A stretch of DNA of 64,000 nt from Promerops cafer. Lineage: Eukaryota > Chordata > Aves > Passeriformes > Nectariniidae. Shown one piece after another: positions 1 through 13,568 of the stretch. The stretch's first letter is position 1. Each line of letters opens with the position of its first letter. Position numbers and translations under genes: made by a program. Under the pieces are notes generated by a model. The model had not been told where the DNA came from, ran no database searches, and saw only the letters and a list, made by a program, of their open reading frames with translations. Location of the stretch: NCBI GenBank assembly GCA_013398275.1, contig VZSE01005958.1:372001-436000 (forward strand), given 5' to 3'.

Positions 1-511
1 TGAAAACCTTCCAAACATTCTTCCTCCTCCCACTTAATTTCCACCAAACGACAGTGAGACAAAACTTTGGAAGCCTGATCAAGTTACCACCACTCAGATA
101 ATCAATTCTCAGTCCATTAGGGGAGAGAGGATTCTCTCTTGTACCATAGTCTTCTCCACAAAACAGGGTTGAAACTTCCTGTGTCTCCATGTACAGTGTT
201 CTCACCACTGTCCATGGACCAAAACTGCTCATAGGGTTCTTCAAGGATGCTTTGCCAAGTGCCAAAAACCAACCATGTCTCATTTTTGGGACAACAGTCC
301 CCCCCATTTTCTCATCCCCTGGGGCCGAGGGTCTCGAGAACAGAGCTCTTCTTCTCCCTGAAGATGGAGGGCACCACCACGCCCTCTTCATCTTTCTCTG
401 TTCCTTCTCTTATACAGTGTCATTACAGCAGGTCAGTCTCTCGGCTCAAGACATCGCATCCCCCTAAATTCAGTCTCATGTATTACAGGTAACTTTGTTC
501 AGTCTATGGCT

Positions 512-512
512 N
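512..512. other. Single N, probable assembly gap in an LTR
   Basis: One ambiguous base sits between the end of the conserved LTR sequence and a pure CT run. The homologous LTR at 24255-25595 carries about 200 extra bases at this point (about 24651-24853). The N therefore probably stands for missing sequence rather than one unknown base. A real deletion in this copy is the alternative. Confidence 0.75.

Positions 513-548
<36 letters not shown>
513..548. repeat. (CT)n microsatellite, about 18 units
   Basis: This is an uninterrupted CT run directly after the N. The sister LTR has a shorter GA run at the equivalent place (about 24635-24650), so the repeat is native to the LTR family and has expanded here. 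Confidence 0.95.
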
Positions 549-551
<3 letters not shown>

Positions 552-3500
552 TCTGGGGGAGGGGAACAAAAGACATCTCGGTGTCTCTCCACCCCTCCAT
601 CCTGCAGGGTCTGGCCCGGTTCCATTCCCGTCCACCCTCTCTCTCTCTTCGGGGCTCCGGCCTACCTCAGCCTGGGCCTCCATGGCTCCCCTCCCCACCC
701 AGCCTGTGGCTGGGCAGAGGGAAGGGGTGCACTCTCCTGCAGCCAGAACAAAAAGAGAGCGAACTCTGGGAATTCTCTGCTTTTAACCCCTCTGTGTTCT
801 CAGAGGTGACTCACGTCTTCAGTGGTCACACCAGATGTCCATATTCAAATCTGACCACTGATTGGTTTGACTAAAACTTCCCAAAAAACTCACTTCCTCT
901 CAAACTGAGACAGGTGTAAATGGTATTTGTAATACAAATCATGAGAAAAAAAAAAAAAATTATTTTAGTGAATATCAACATTTTTCATATTTCTTCTGTA
1001 GTTTCAGAATACCTGAATGGAGACACCCATAAGTAAATTGCTTCATGAAAAAGTAGGATGTTAAATTGGCATTCTGAATAATGGGCTGTCTCCTTCAGGA
1101 TTCTTTAAGGGCATAAAACTCCCAGACAATATGCAGACTCGAGAGTCAAGACATCAGATTTCAAAAGGCAATTAGAAAATATATGTTATGGAAGGTCATA
1201 AAGATGTTAGGGTCACCAAAGGCATCTTTAAAAGAAGCAGCTGAAGAAAGCGGGAAAGATGGGAAGGAAAATGAAAGAGAGGATGAGAAGCTTAGGAAGG
1301 GAGAGGTCTGTCTGGTAGTAGGCGAAAGATAATTTGGAAGCAGTTTAAGGGAGGATTAGCTTTTCTGGGTGAATGTGAGAAAAACCCATGAGTCTGAATC
1401 TTACATCAAGACAGTTTTAAGGAAGGACAAAAGTATCATTAAACTCCAGCAGTGAAATTGTCTCTTGTCTTTTTCCTTACTTGATAAAGAGATTGAACAA
1501 AGATTGACTCGTGTTAGATGAAATAGAAGTTGATTAATTAGAATATATGTGATTTCTCTAGGAAGGGGAATAATATTTAGGATTTCAAGAACCAACCTCA
1601 GAAAGAAAGGGATATGCTTTGCATCACTGGCTGCCCAAAAGAACATGCCATAGTATTTTGAGATTATCAGCCTTAAGATAAAGTGTCTCAGAATGGTCTA
1701 AAATGGTTGTTTTGGCCAGAAAGGGGATAAGTGGAAGTGATTTTTAAAATTAAATATATCTCAATTTGTAAAAAATACAACAACCCAGCTTTTAAAAATA
1801 TGTATTTTGCTGAACTTAGGTATAAATTCTTGGCACTTGATAATTATAAAATATTTTTTCTTAATAAATGTCCAAGTTCCTCCTTAGGATATATATTTCA
1901 TGATTTCCATATGGTGGAAGTACATTCAAATACAGATGGTACTTTTTTTTAAATATTTTTTTTTCCTCCTGTGTGTCTCATTATTAGCAATTTGATGATC
2001 ACAATGAATTAAAACAAGCATGAAGACCCATGATGATTCATATAATCTCTTAATTTAGATTTCAAAGGTATTCCAGGATCTCCTAAATCTCTGAATGAAA
2101 ATCATCTAAAATCTTTGATCCATTGGGGAGCTAAAGACATCTGACAAAGAAAAAGCTACCTTTCTTAGTAGGATTTCACTGACGCACAAAAAACATTGTA
2201 TTACATAATTGTTCGCAGTGGACAATTTGCTACTGGATTTTCACCAAAGCTGTGAACAAAAGATCTTTCCATTTTCTCTCTTGATTTTTCAAACTGTACC
2301 TCTGACAACACCGAATATGGTTGGCTGTTTTTTAAGATCCTTCTCTGAGCACACAACAATTTTTATAGCTGAGTTTAAGTAGCAGCAGTATTTATCCCAA
2401 GGTTGATTTAATTCATTTTAATTTTCCAGACTCCATATCCAATCTCAGGGACCACAAATTTATCTTTTAAAATTACTTTTTTCTGCTTTTTTTTTAAACT
2501 TTTATGTTTACTGAGTGCCTATGTGATTCAATTTTTCTAATATTAACTCTAAATATATTGCAAATCTTACTTTACAGCATGTATTACTTCAGGCCCAGAA
2601 TACAGAGCATTTTTATGTGTTCTCTTACTTCTGGGGAAAAAACATGAGCTTCATTTTGGATTAAGTCACCTCACTAATATCAATAGGAAGAACTGTATGT
2701 TAATAGTCATAAAGTTGTCACTATCCATAAATATTAATGTTATAATTTATAAATAAAAATGGAAGACCTCTAATATGCTCTTGAAACTTTCTTGTGCTGT
2801 ATCTTTTCCACCTGTATATGTATAAACTCATGCAAAAACAAGTGAAATCAATACTAAAGCATCATTGATTTGGAAATCATTTAGGAATCTTAGAATATAT
2901 TTAATGGAATTGTGCACATTAAAAAATAAAAACAGATTTTAAACTGTGTACAGAGAGTGAGTTTATATTACCTCACTGGGCCATAAATAACTCCTAACAA
3001 GAGTGCAAGTACAGCTGAAGTCCTGTAAGAATCCTAGAGACATGGAAATGAGAGATTTAAGTAAGGCTACATCTATGTTACGTGGTGAATTGGTTCATAC
3101 GCGGACACTTTGACCCACAGAGAAATTACCTCCTCTTTTAAAGAGAAGGGGGAAAACCAACCATAAAAAGGGTCTGTCGGCAAGGCTTGCAGGAACTTCA
3201 TAAAACAGCAACAATTGGGTTGAATGATTGTTTTTCTCAAAGTAATTATTGCCAATGGACCAGTTGTTATTCAACAGCTGTAGGAAAAGGCTGTTTTTAT
3301 TAATTTTCTTCCTATTCCCTTTAATTAGTTTGAAAATTGCTGTGAACTGTAGAGTCTGTAGATGTTCAGGACAGTCACATCTAAAAAGTGCAATAAAGAA
3401 TGACTAGCAATAAAATGATGTATGTAATGTCATCAGCAATGCAAAATCATGGGCAGGGGGGGAAAACCAATCTTAACAACCTAAACTATATTTACATACC

Positions 3501-6500
3501 AGCAGTCTCAAAATTGACTATTATCTTCTGGGAACAAGGTCTCTCAGCCACTGTGAACACTTCACTGAAAGCATCTCTGAACACCAGCACTTGAAAATGG
3601 CAGAGATATTTCAAATTACTAGAGAAGAAATGGACCTAAAACAGGTTGTTTTATTTTACTGCATAAATTCCTGAAGTGCCTAAAGCTAACATAATTTTGT
3701 GCATTTCTGTTCACTCTACTGAAAACCACTTAGAACATATATATATTCTAAATCTGTATGCAGTAGTGAGGGCTTCAAGTGAAATAATTATGGCAGAAGC
3801 TCTCAAAGAAGGGGAAGAAATTGTAAAGCGAGGGACTTTTGATTTTGTTTGGTTTCTTGCCTGGATTTTTTTTCCCCAATTAATATGTGGGATTCTGAAG
3901 AGTTGCAGGCTACTGTGGAAACCAAAACCAGAAAGGGGTGACGTAATTGTGCAGGAAGGGTTCGTTTATGCCCACCTTGATGATTAACCTCTTGGCACTG
4001 CAGTCCTCCTCAATCAAATGATGACAAGAGCCTCAAAAGTTCTTTGTGTCAATTGAGATGCCTCAGGATCTCACAAAAATAAACCTGGATTTACAGGTAT
4101 CTCCTAGGCTTCCTTTACTATCCTCCATAACCAGTGGACTGAAGTAGGAATTTGTTTAGAAATCTGATTCAGATTGAATTCAATTGCATCTTAAATTGTA
4201 TGACTATGGCAAGAGTGAGATACACTGTATATTTATTACCTCAGGATGTTTAGAAGGCTCAACACTCACAAAAATAATTGAACATATTCATAGCAAGAGG
4301 TTTCTGAGTGGCCCTCTCAGGTCAGCATATCTGCATATCCGATACTTACTTTTGGTATTATATGTCCTGCTACTGGCACCTGAAAAAAATGAGTAAATAA
4401 TATGACCATATGTGGCTGTCATATTTCTAGGTCTAAGGGCTGAAGACAGAATTGGTTTGAAAATATTGCATAATTACTGGTTTGTTACTTTCTAGAAGGC
4501 AGATTGCAGACCTAGAGATGAAACAGTTTTATGCTGGCCTGATGCAGAATCACAGCTACTGTGGAAGACTGGGTTGATGGTCTTGTGGAAGGGGCTTCTT
4601 TTAATTATGGCCTCAAGATTAGAAACAGAACTGAAAGGTTTCCTCTTTTAAAAAATCCACAAAGAACAGCAGCAAACCTGTGTTTTGCAATATTTCTTTG
4701 TCCAAGTTCTGCTCTCCTCCTCATTGTGCAAGCAGCCTCCTTATCTGTGCAATCCAGAGTCATATCTGAGAGTTGGTCACTTTGGGGTTGTTAATCAGAG
4801 GCTCTGTGATCACTGCAATTCTCCAGGCAGATGTGTGCCCCTGACTTAAAACAAAATAACTTAGTTATAGATAGAACGACAGGTTTTATACACAGATGAA
4901 TGATTCTAATTCATTTAATAGGACTTCATGCTTAAAAATTGCTTCAGGGGTTTTATGTCCTATTTTGCTTTACATCTGAGGAGTTACCTACACATAACCA
5001 TTGAGGTGTATTTAGGGTTTCTGCTAACAAAATGCTGTTTGTAACATTTTGGTAGCAGAAACTTGAAATGCATATGGATTACTCACCTCCAAAATCTGTC
5101 TTAGCTGCTTCCTCCAGTTCCTCCAGCTCTAACAGAAATTTTCACAAGAAGGAGATTTCTTTCATTACTGCAGAATTGTCTCACTGGACTTCAGTGTCTT
5201 GCATATTAAAGCAGATTAGTGTGTTAAATTTAAATCTTAGCAAGCAAAATTACCCAGGGTCATCTCCTTTATAGAACCAAATACTGAGAAATTGAATTTA
5301 AATTCACATAAACATGTTGCTTAGACCTTTCCCAACAATCCCAACTACTTTGCTCCTTGTCTTTTTAAAGATAATTTGTCCTATTACATTTTCAAGATTG
5401 ACATATAGAGCGAAGTACTGTTCATTCCTATAAATCCTGCTCCTACATCCTGGGCTTTGGGGATTTTTTGCTTCTGTTTGGGTTTTGGGTTGGTTCATTG
5501 GGCTTTTTTAATAAAAGCCATTATAATCTAAGTTTGTTCATGCAAACATTCACCCCAAAACTGGTCAAACTCTGAAAGGACAGGCAGAAAAAATACAATT
5601 TTCTTGTATTATGAACAGCTGTAAAAAGACAAAAAAAAATGTTCCTAACAATTGGGTGAACTATAATAAACACTACAAGTAGCAAATAACATGCAAGATC
5701 TTTTCAGACACACAGAATGGAAAATGGAGAAGAATAGTGAGAGTTTTAAAACATATTTTGAAACCTTCCCTCTTTACACCTTGGTTAAATGTTTAAATTG
5801 GTTACATTGTGCAACATATTTTTGATTCCCTCCTATTGGCAGTTGACTTGGAAGATGATGATAAAACCAAATTGTGCAGCAATTAAGAAAAAAACTTAAC
5901 AATTATTTACATAAGCTAATAAAATATTTATGTAAATCAAATATATATTCAAATATATAGTCAAATATTTTTCTCAGGCAACAACCAAGTAAAGCAAGTA
6001 GATTAGCAACATTATATTCAAAATATGATTACATCATATTATTTATGCAAGGCATCATAAGTTTATTTTTAATATTTAAATTTCAAACAATAACTGTTTT
6101 GGACATCAGTATGATTACATTACAAATTTTTTGGCTTTTCCCTGTGGCCTCAGTGATAGGACTGTTTTCTGAAAGATTAATTTAATTTGTTTATGTTAAT
6201 AAGGCAGAGCAGCAGGATGCTATTACTACTTATACAACTAGAAGTTATCAATGAAATCAGATGAAGCTCTATAGTGATTAAATTTGAAGTTACATTGACA
6301 TCTAATTTAGATTTAGATTTAATATATTAATGTTACAGTCTGATGTGGAAAGATCAAAGTGTTGATGCTAATTAAAGTCTCAGTATCATATTGCATTCAT
6401 TTGACTACTTCCTGTGACTTGTAGATGACAGTGGGGGATTTCTTCTGAAACAATTTACAAATAAAATAAACAAGGTTGCCTTACTTGTTAAATGAGACTA

Positions 6501-9500
6501 GACATGGAAAAATTGTATATAGACTAACAACCACATTTCAGTGTGACCACCAGCAAGAAAAAGTGTTTCAAATAAACAAAATTCTTATTCAGACAAATTT
6601 TATTTGGATCATATATTCTTGCTCTTGCAGTACCAAAGAGAAAAAAAAAAATCACTTTTTTTAATGCCATTATTGCACACTCACAGTGAATGTATCATGT
6701 GTAAGTAGGAAACTCTCTCTTTAAATGGTCCCCACTCTAAAGAGACATCACCAGTGATTCAGAGGAAGTGACAATCTGACAAGTTGACCATCTGCTTCCC
6801 AAATGCAAAATGACATAAAGTGACAAAGCTGCTATCCCAGGGAACCTATTATCACAATTTGATAATGCAACAAATAGTGTAAAACATAATATAGACATTT
6901 GCTACTTGCAGTGCACAGATGAATATGAAAAAAAAACGTGAACAAGGTAAGTTTGAAGAAATTTACTAGTAATTGCTTACTAGTAATTAAATCAGAAGGG
7001 AGAATCTTTCTGCGTTGTTCCCATACACAACAAAAATCTATTTTAAGAAACTATATTTCTTCTTGCAGTGTAAATTCCAAAGTTCAGGTCACTTTAGCTG
7101 GGGCCTTTGCTTTCACTCCAGTGCATTTCTATGAGCTCTCAAATGGCACAGCCCATCTCTAGCTGTTCAGGAAACCTGAAGAGCTAAACCAAGTTAAGCC
7201 TGAAAGCTGAGTCACCCTTCCATTTCAAAGCAACTTCTGTCACTAAAGATGTAAGAAAGATTTTTTTTTAATTTTATTAAACAGATATTGTAGAAGCTTC
7301 ACTGATCCCTGAGTCCTCTCCTCTGTGTGGAATTATGTAGGATATGACACTGAATGCTGAGTTTGGAGAGGCTGGTGGTCCCATTTCCAGCACTGAGCTC
7401 TCTGTCAGCATGGCAATATTTAAAACTACATCTGTATTCTCTTTTCTTAATCCTCCTTACTCTCCAGGTACAATTTTAGGGGAGGTAAAAAAATAAATCA
7501 GTAGAGATGTTATTATTTAGGCTTGTCCTTAGAGGGGTGGGAGTGGTGTGGGAGTAACTGCAAGAGCAGAACCAGTCAGCACAGTGACATAAAGCTTACA
7601 GCTCACTTTCTAAGGGGAATGTGTGTAGCTGTCTAGAGATCTGTCCTGCCACACACAGGACACACACTAGGCAACGTCCCTGTGTGTGCCTCTCACCCTC
7701 AAGCACAGGAATGGGGCAGTCTCCTTGGGTGCTTGGGCTGTGGCAGTGTCTTGCTCTATGTGTGACCATCCCACCTCAGGAGTGCTGTGCTCAGCCTATT
7801 GCAGCATAGGGGACCCATAGGTTCCTCTGTGGACGTGTCCCCACTGAGGAACTACTGCTGCTTGTATTCTTGTTTTTTGAGTGAAATGGTCAACAGCACT
7901 CACCTATAATCCTGCTGGTCGCCTATTCCCAGCCTGCTTTACTTGCACCCTTTTTAAAGTCCATTAGCAGTGGCTTCCTGATATAACAGTGTCTTCTGAT
8001 CTTCAGCCTAAAATGTGTTATCAGGACCCACCCAGTGGGGTTAACAATTTATATCCAATTCTTTCCAGTGCATGTCTAAACCATTACAGGAGGGCAGATG
8101 TGGTTCATATCTCATCTAGCAGGACTTTCAGGTAAGAGTCCCTCATGATAATTATCTATGCTGCCTTGTCTTTCCAGTGCACACCAGAATCACCAAATCA
8201 GTTGGAGGTGACAGATAAAGACTTCATTTTATCTGTGCTGTTCTTTTGGGTAGGTTTTATTCTGCCACAAGGCTATTGATTTTTCAATGTATAAAACATT
8301 TCAAACTGAAAACTTTAGGTATAGCAACCTGTAGATAACACCAATTTTAGCGTACAGTGCATTCTTGCTGTATCCCAGAAGAACCTTTTTTCCTTTCCTC
8401 TGTTTTGCTTTAGCAGGAAATGACAACTTAAAAGTGACAAATCCTTACCCCTGATCCCAGTTCAGTTTGTCAGTTTTCTGCTGCTTCTGCTTTCCACTCC
8501 TGGGTAAGCAGCACCCATTTATTCTGTAATATCTGTACCTATTTTGATACATTTAGAGAGTTTAGAGCAAAACAAAAGGAATATATTCCATATAACTAAG
8601 ATAGTTGATTCAGTTAGTTGAAGAAGGAAATAGTATTGGGAAGATGTATAGAACTAGTTGCTCTTCATATTTTCCTCCAAGATTTGAAGCCACAGTTTTG
8701 ATACAATCCCTGAAGACAAGATCTCCATGAGTTCCTGTGAAGGACAGTTTTTCCTTGCAGTCAATACCTTTGTTTTTATATCTTGTGAAATATTCCAAGT
8801 ATTATTAATGTGTCATATGTGCTGTTGCCAAAACAAATGCTGGTAGAGAGTGTGTTGCAATGAACAATGTGAAACATACCACATGGCTGTCCATCTGCTT
8901 TTTCATTTATCATTTGACACTGAGATTTGATCCTCATTAATGCTTGCTAAAACACATATTCATATACATAAAAAAATGTACCTTCACATGGAAATATTAT
9001 CCTTATGGTTTCAGGCTGCAAGAAAAAATTTCTGCTGAATTTTTTTCCATTTTTTTATGAAAGTAGTTTTTTTTCAGTGTTTCAACATTGCTTTGTTTCT
9101 TAGATATCTCAGGATCCTATAAGAATTTGGATAACAGCACATTTTTCTGTGCAGTCCTTAAACGGTGTTTTACCTACTTTGGTACTGAGCTACTAAAGAA
9201 CTGTTCATGGAAGGAGAGGAGCAACAAAGGAAAATTGCACTGGAAAACTGGAGCACTACTTTCATTTGAAAAGGAAAGAAAAGTCAGGGTTTGTAAGTAA
9301 AGAGATGGAAAAATGGTGAACTGCAAAGCTGAACACAAGATGCCAAAGAAAAAGGAAGAAAAAAAAACCTGTAGAAAAGTCTAAGAGAAACCATGCAAAA
9401 GATAGGTGCTTAAATTTTAGTTTGTATCATGGAAATGCATGATAATGAAATTTTTAAAACTATTATAGAATCAGAATACTGACAAGATTAGAAATAAAAA

Positions 9501-12500
9501 AGATCAGCTAATTTCAAACCTAGATACTACCTAACATCAAGTAATATATTATCAGTTTTCTAGGTGAAAATTCCATAAATGGGTCACTAAATATTTATCA
9601 TTCCTGTTCAGTGCACATATCTTTATTTCTAAATGCTTCTTCTGACTGCAATTTTCTTCTTTCTTTGAAAACTTGTTCCTTATTATCTCTCACTATCCCA
9701 GCCGGAGTAGCACCTAGAAAGACTGAAGTACAAATACTTGCAGGATTTGAATGTAGCACTACATTTGTCCCAGGCAGCCTGCTTAGTGATGAAACAGAGC
9801 TGTGCTATCAGCTCTTCAGAAGAGATGTTTATTCATGGTCACGAGTCCCTCAGCACCAGCCTAAACTGAAACAACAACCCCCAGGCAGGCCTAATTGCCA
9901 TCAGCCAGTGTTTTATCATGAACTGTGGAACAAGCAACTCATCATATCTGTTCAGCAGCTACAAGGTGTCATGCATCATGTCAGTCTACAATGAGGGGAG
10001 GTTAATTAGGGGCTCTTTGACAAGACACAGAAAGCTAGCTTGTGCTACCAAGAGGCTGGCAAGCAGATGTGCGAGATTGTGGTAAAAGCTAACTTCACAG
10101 CAAAAACACTGAACTCTGGGCAGCTTAAACAAATTTTAACACTACAGTGGAAGTACAAGATTATTGTTATTTTCTTAGGAGTTTCCACTAATGCTTAAAA
10201 TGCTGACTAAAGACATACTTTGCATCAGGTTGGACCTGATCAATTTGTTTGACTATTATTTTGAGGTGTCATACATCTATGCACTCATCCTGTTTCTTTC
10301 TCATACAAAAGCTTACCCAATAAAATGATGTTTAGCATATACACCAAGTTATACCGACCAATGCCAGATTTATGTTGCAAGTTGTTTTTATCTGCAAGGC
10401 AGAACTCACAACACCATGAAAGCATGAAAACATTCAAGACATTTTCTTCAGGATGGGAACACAGTTTTGGGGTTGAGATGTTAGACTGATGCTCTGGAAC
10501 AGTTACTGAAATGTCAGATTTTCCCCTTAATTCCACAAGTCAGCACACAGCCAGCCTCTCCCATAAATAGACTTACCACCAGCGGAGTGGTAGAGAACAT
10601 GTTCTAAAAATATTTTGGTGCTTCAGGGAGTTAAGTTTGGAAATCCTAGCTATATGTGTATGTCCTTTTTCAGCTTAAACCATGAAGTCAGGCATTAATC
10701 CCAGACACAAGGCTCTGGGGACAGCCACATATCGCTGCTACTGTGCTGCCTTCCCTATCAAGATTATTTACATAAACTTCTTGTCAGCCCCCTGACAGAA
10801 AAAGCCTACAAGGGAGTGAAGGAAAATGTCTTCTTTAGACAGAAGTCTCAGGTACTAAAAGTGTACTAACAGCAATAAATAGTAGTTCATGTTGTGCTCT
10901 CTGCCTCAGCTGAAACAGGGGATTTGGCTGGAGAAGACACTTTTACTGGAGGACACTGGGTCTTAGCTGTCATTTGACAGGTAGCAGCTGTTAAGTAGCA
11001 AAAAAGGATTTGCTAAACAGGCAACAGTGTAAGAGATTAATTTTAGAACTGAGCCAAGCAAATGAATTCAGACTTCAAATACATAAACTCGATTCCAAAT
11101 CACCCACTTCATTTATTCTGGAACGCTCACCTTATCAGTTACCACTGGGGTTTTGTGTTAGAAAGCTGTGCCTTGATTTCTGTCAGCTCTTACTCTTCTG
11201 GTCATATGAAAACTCAGTCTTCCCAACCTAGCTGTAGATTTGTTCAGTCTTTTTCTTTACACAGCAAATACACAGCCTTATTCTTGAAATCAGAGCTCAC
11301 AGCCGCTCCCTATAATTGTACTGTTGGGTTTTACTTCATCAGAACATGCAGCAAAATGATTTTCAAGACTCTCTGAAGGCCTGCTAATGTCTTAGCTTGC
11401 AAGGACTCAGTTGCAGCAATGGTATGAATGTTTTATAAGGCAGGACATTCACACCTGGTGGCCCTACAACTGACTGCACCTGCTGGCACATACAGATGGT
11501 TGAGCTATACTTGGTGTACTGAGTGTGGGAAGGTGAGATACAAAGTTCTGCCAAAGGGAAAAAAAGAAAAGTAAAACAGGAAACTGTGACTAAGGTTAAG
11601 TCTGATTTACTTAGGAAAGGTGTGAGTTTGAGTTGGGTTTTTTTGGTGTGTTTTTTTTTTTTTTTTTAGGAATGAAGCAGCGCCAAATGGTAAAGCAATA
11701 ATTAAACTAGAGTTAAAATTTGATTAAGCAGAACAGGATGAGGGTAAGAGGGAAATGAGGATAGCAGACAACATTCCTAATTAACATTTATTCCTCTAAC
11801 AACCATACAATTAAGATCTGACAGGAAGGGTCAGAAAAATATAATCATTTCCAAAAACTCAAAATCAGATGAAGCAGCAAATTGCTAGTTCTTATGTGGG
11901 ATCCAGATGAATATATGGGTTGCTTAAGCCAAATCCTAAAATGAGTTTTCCTGTCTGTGTGGAGCTCAGCTGGCTGCAAACAAGATTGATGCAGTGACAT
12001 CCTCATTCATCTTTTTTCCCCCAACTTTTTCATTTATTTGCTGCCTTTGATGTTGAGCAACAGGATTATGTCAAGGAAAATTAGCAAGTTATGCCCATCA
12101 GTAACTACACTAAATTTCTTGCAAGTTGTATATTATAATCTCTCCTAGGGCTAGATTTAAAAAAAAAAAAATCAGATTGGCGAACTGGGTCTTAGATAGA
12201 TATGAAATGTTTAAATCAGAAGCTGTAACCCTGAAAATCCCAGTTTAGCTGCTATGTCATACCAACACAGGCATCTTGTTTTTACCTTAGCCCATAAAAC
12301 TACTTTTGTGTTTTCAATAGGCAGAAAAATAAGGGGCAAAAACACCTCCCAAGTAATTCTTGTGACCATAGTGTGCAAACATCTCAACTACCCTTGCAGA
12401 CTAACCTTATCAATGCTTTATCCCATTCAGTATAATAAAGCTGAAATATAAGGCTTTTTAACTGAAACACAATAATACACTACTTCAGTGTAAGAGACAG

Positions 12501-13511
12501 AGGAGAAATGAAGCTAAGTTTGTGAAGAAAGATTATATGGTAAAATAACAGGAAGGAGAGATCCATGTCCCTAAGAAGGTGAAGGGCGAGGTTAACCAGC
12601 AAGTACTTTTTCAGCTTTAGATAGGTTTGATTAACTATATATTTACTGCATTACATGCTATAGGTTTATACCTACAGTTCTACCCAACTGTCTCCCTTAC
12701 ATGAGATTTTTACACCCATCTGCAGTGGTGGGTGCAGAGGCAATGCCGCAGGTTCTGTCCATTGCTGTCCCTGAACTAGGGGCTGGGAGGAGTGCAGTGC
12801 CAGGACTAATTGAATCACACAAGTGACCTCTGCTTGGCAAAGTTGTGCATAAAGTCCTTCTTTAGCCTTTCTTTCTCCCTCTGATTAATATCGTTGGGTT
12901 TTAAATGGCTATCATGGCATTTCCCTACTTTGTGCAGGAGAACAGGCTTAATGTATTCAATTGCAAAACAGATTCTCCAGTCAGTAGTGCCATACAGTTC
13001 CATGAAAGGAATCATAGTGCATAAAATCAGCAAGTGTGTTAAGCTGAAGAGATTCTATAATGTAAAAGGGCAGATATAAATTTTGATAACTTGAGAAAAG
13101 AACAACTTGTTGCAGAACCAGGGAGCCTTCATTTCCCAGTGCTCTCCCTCTTTTCAATCCTGAATAAAGGGAAAACATGAAATCACAGACTATTTTAAAA
13201 AGATTATCTTGCAAGATCTGCAAGATTGGTTTATGTAGCTATAATGGCATCTGCAATTTGAATTTCATAATCTTTGTTATGTTTTTCTACATATGCATTT
13301 ATTCTACTTGGGTATAAAAACTTAAATGTGAAAGGTAAGTTGCTACTTCAGAGGGGGTTAATTCAAACCAATCAATCATTTTAATAGACTTTAGGCTGCT
13401 TCAAGAGACTTGCTGCCATAAACTTCAATTTAAAAAGGTTTTGTCTGTATATAATACCAGTTTAATTATGACTTACTGCAAAGTCCTGCTTTTGAACACA
13501 TGGTCTTGTTA

Positions 13512-13568
13512 ACAGTTTAAAACTGAGAGTTTAAACAGTTTAAAACTGTTCCCAGTTTAAAACTGAGA
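13512..13568. repeat. Short repeat of CAGTTTAAAACTGAGAG with central palindrome
   Basis: The 17-mer CAGTTTAAAACTGAGAG occurs twice, at about 13513-13529 and 13553-13569. Between them is AACAGTTTAAAACTGTT, an inverted repeat with 8-bp arms around one base. The CAGTTTAAAACTG core therefore appears three times in under 60 bp. It is probably a local duplication. I know of no function for it. Confidence 0.8.

Larger units (their letters stand above)
1..911 (-). mobile_element. Partial ERVL-like LTR, truncated by window edge
   Basis: Read on the minus strand, this stretch matches the complete LTR at 24255-25595 almost throughout. Position 1 pairs with about 25422, so roughly 173 bp of its 3' end lie outside the window. 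The match stops at 911, about 20 bp short of the TGTCATGG end of the complete copy, so the 5' tip of the LTR is lost or replaced. Relative to the other copy about 200 bp are missing at the N at 512. No retroviral gene is visible beside it. The 60-130 codon open frames inside it are chance frames in LTR sequence, some of them through the CT repeat. The family assignment rests on the 5-bp target duplication of the sister copy. Confidence 0.85.

Noticed and set aside
3676..3987. 103-codon frame with a hydrophobic segment
   Set aside because: It is AT-rich, with no homology that I recognise and no splice or poly(A) context. A chance frame is the simpler reading.
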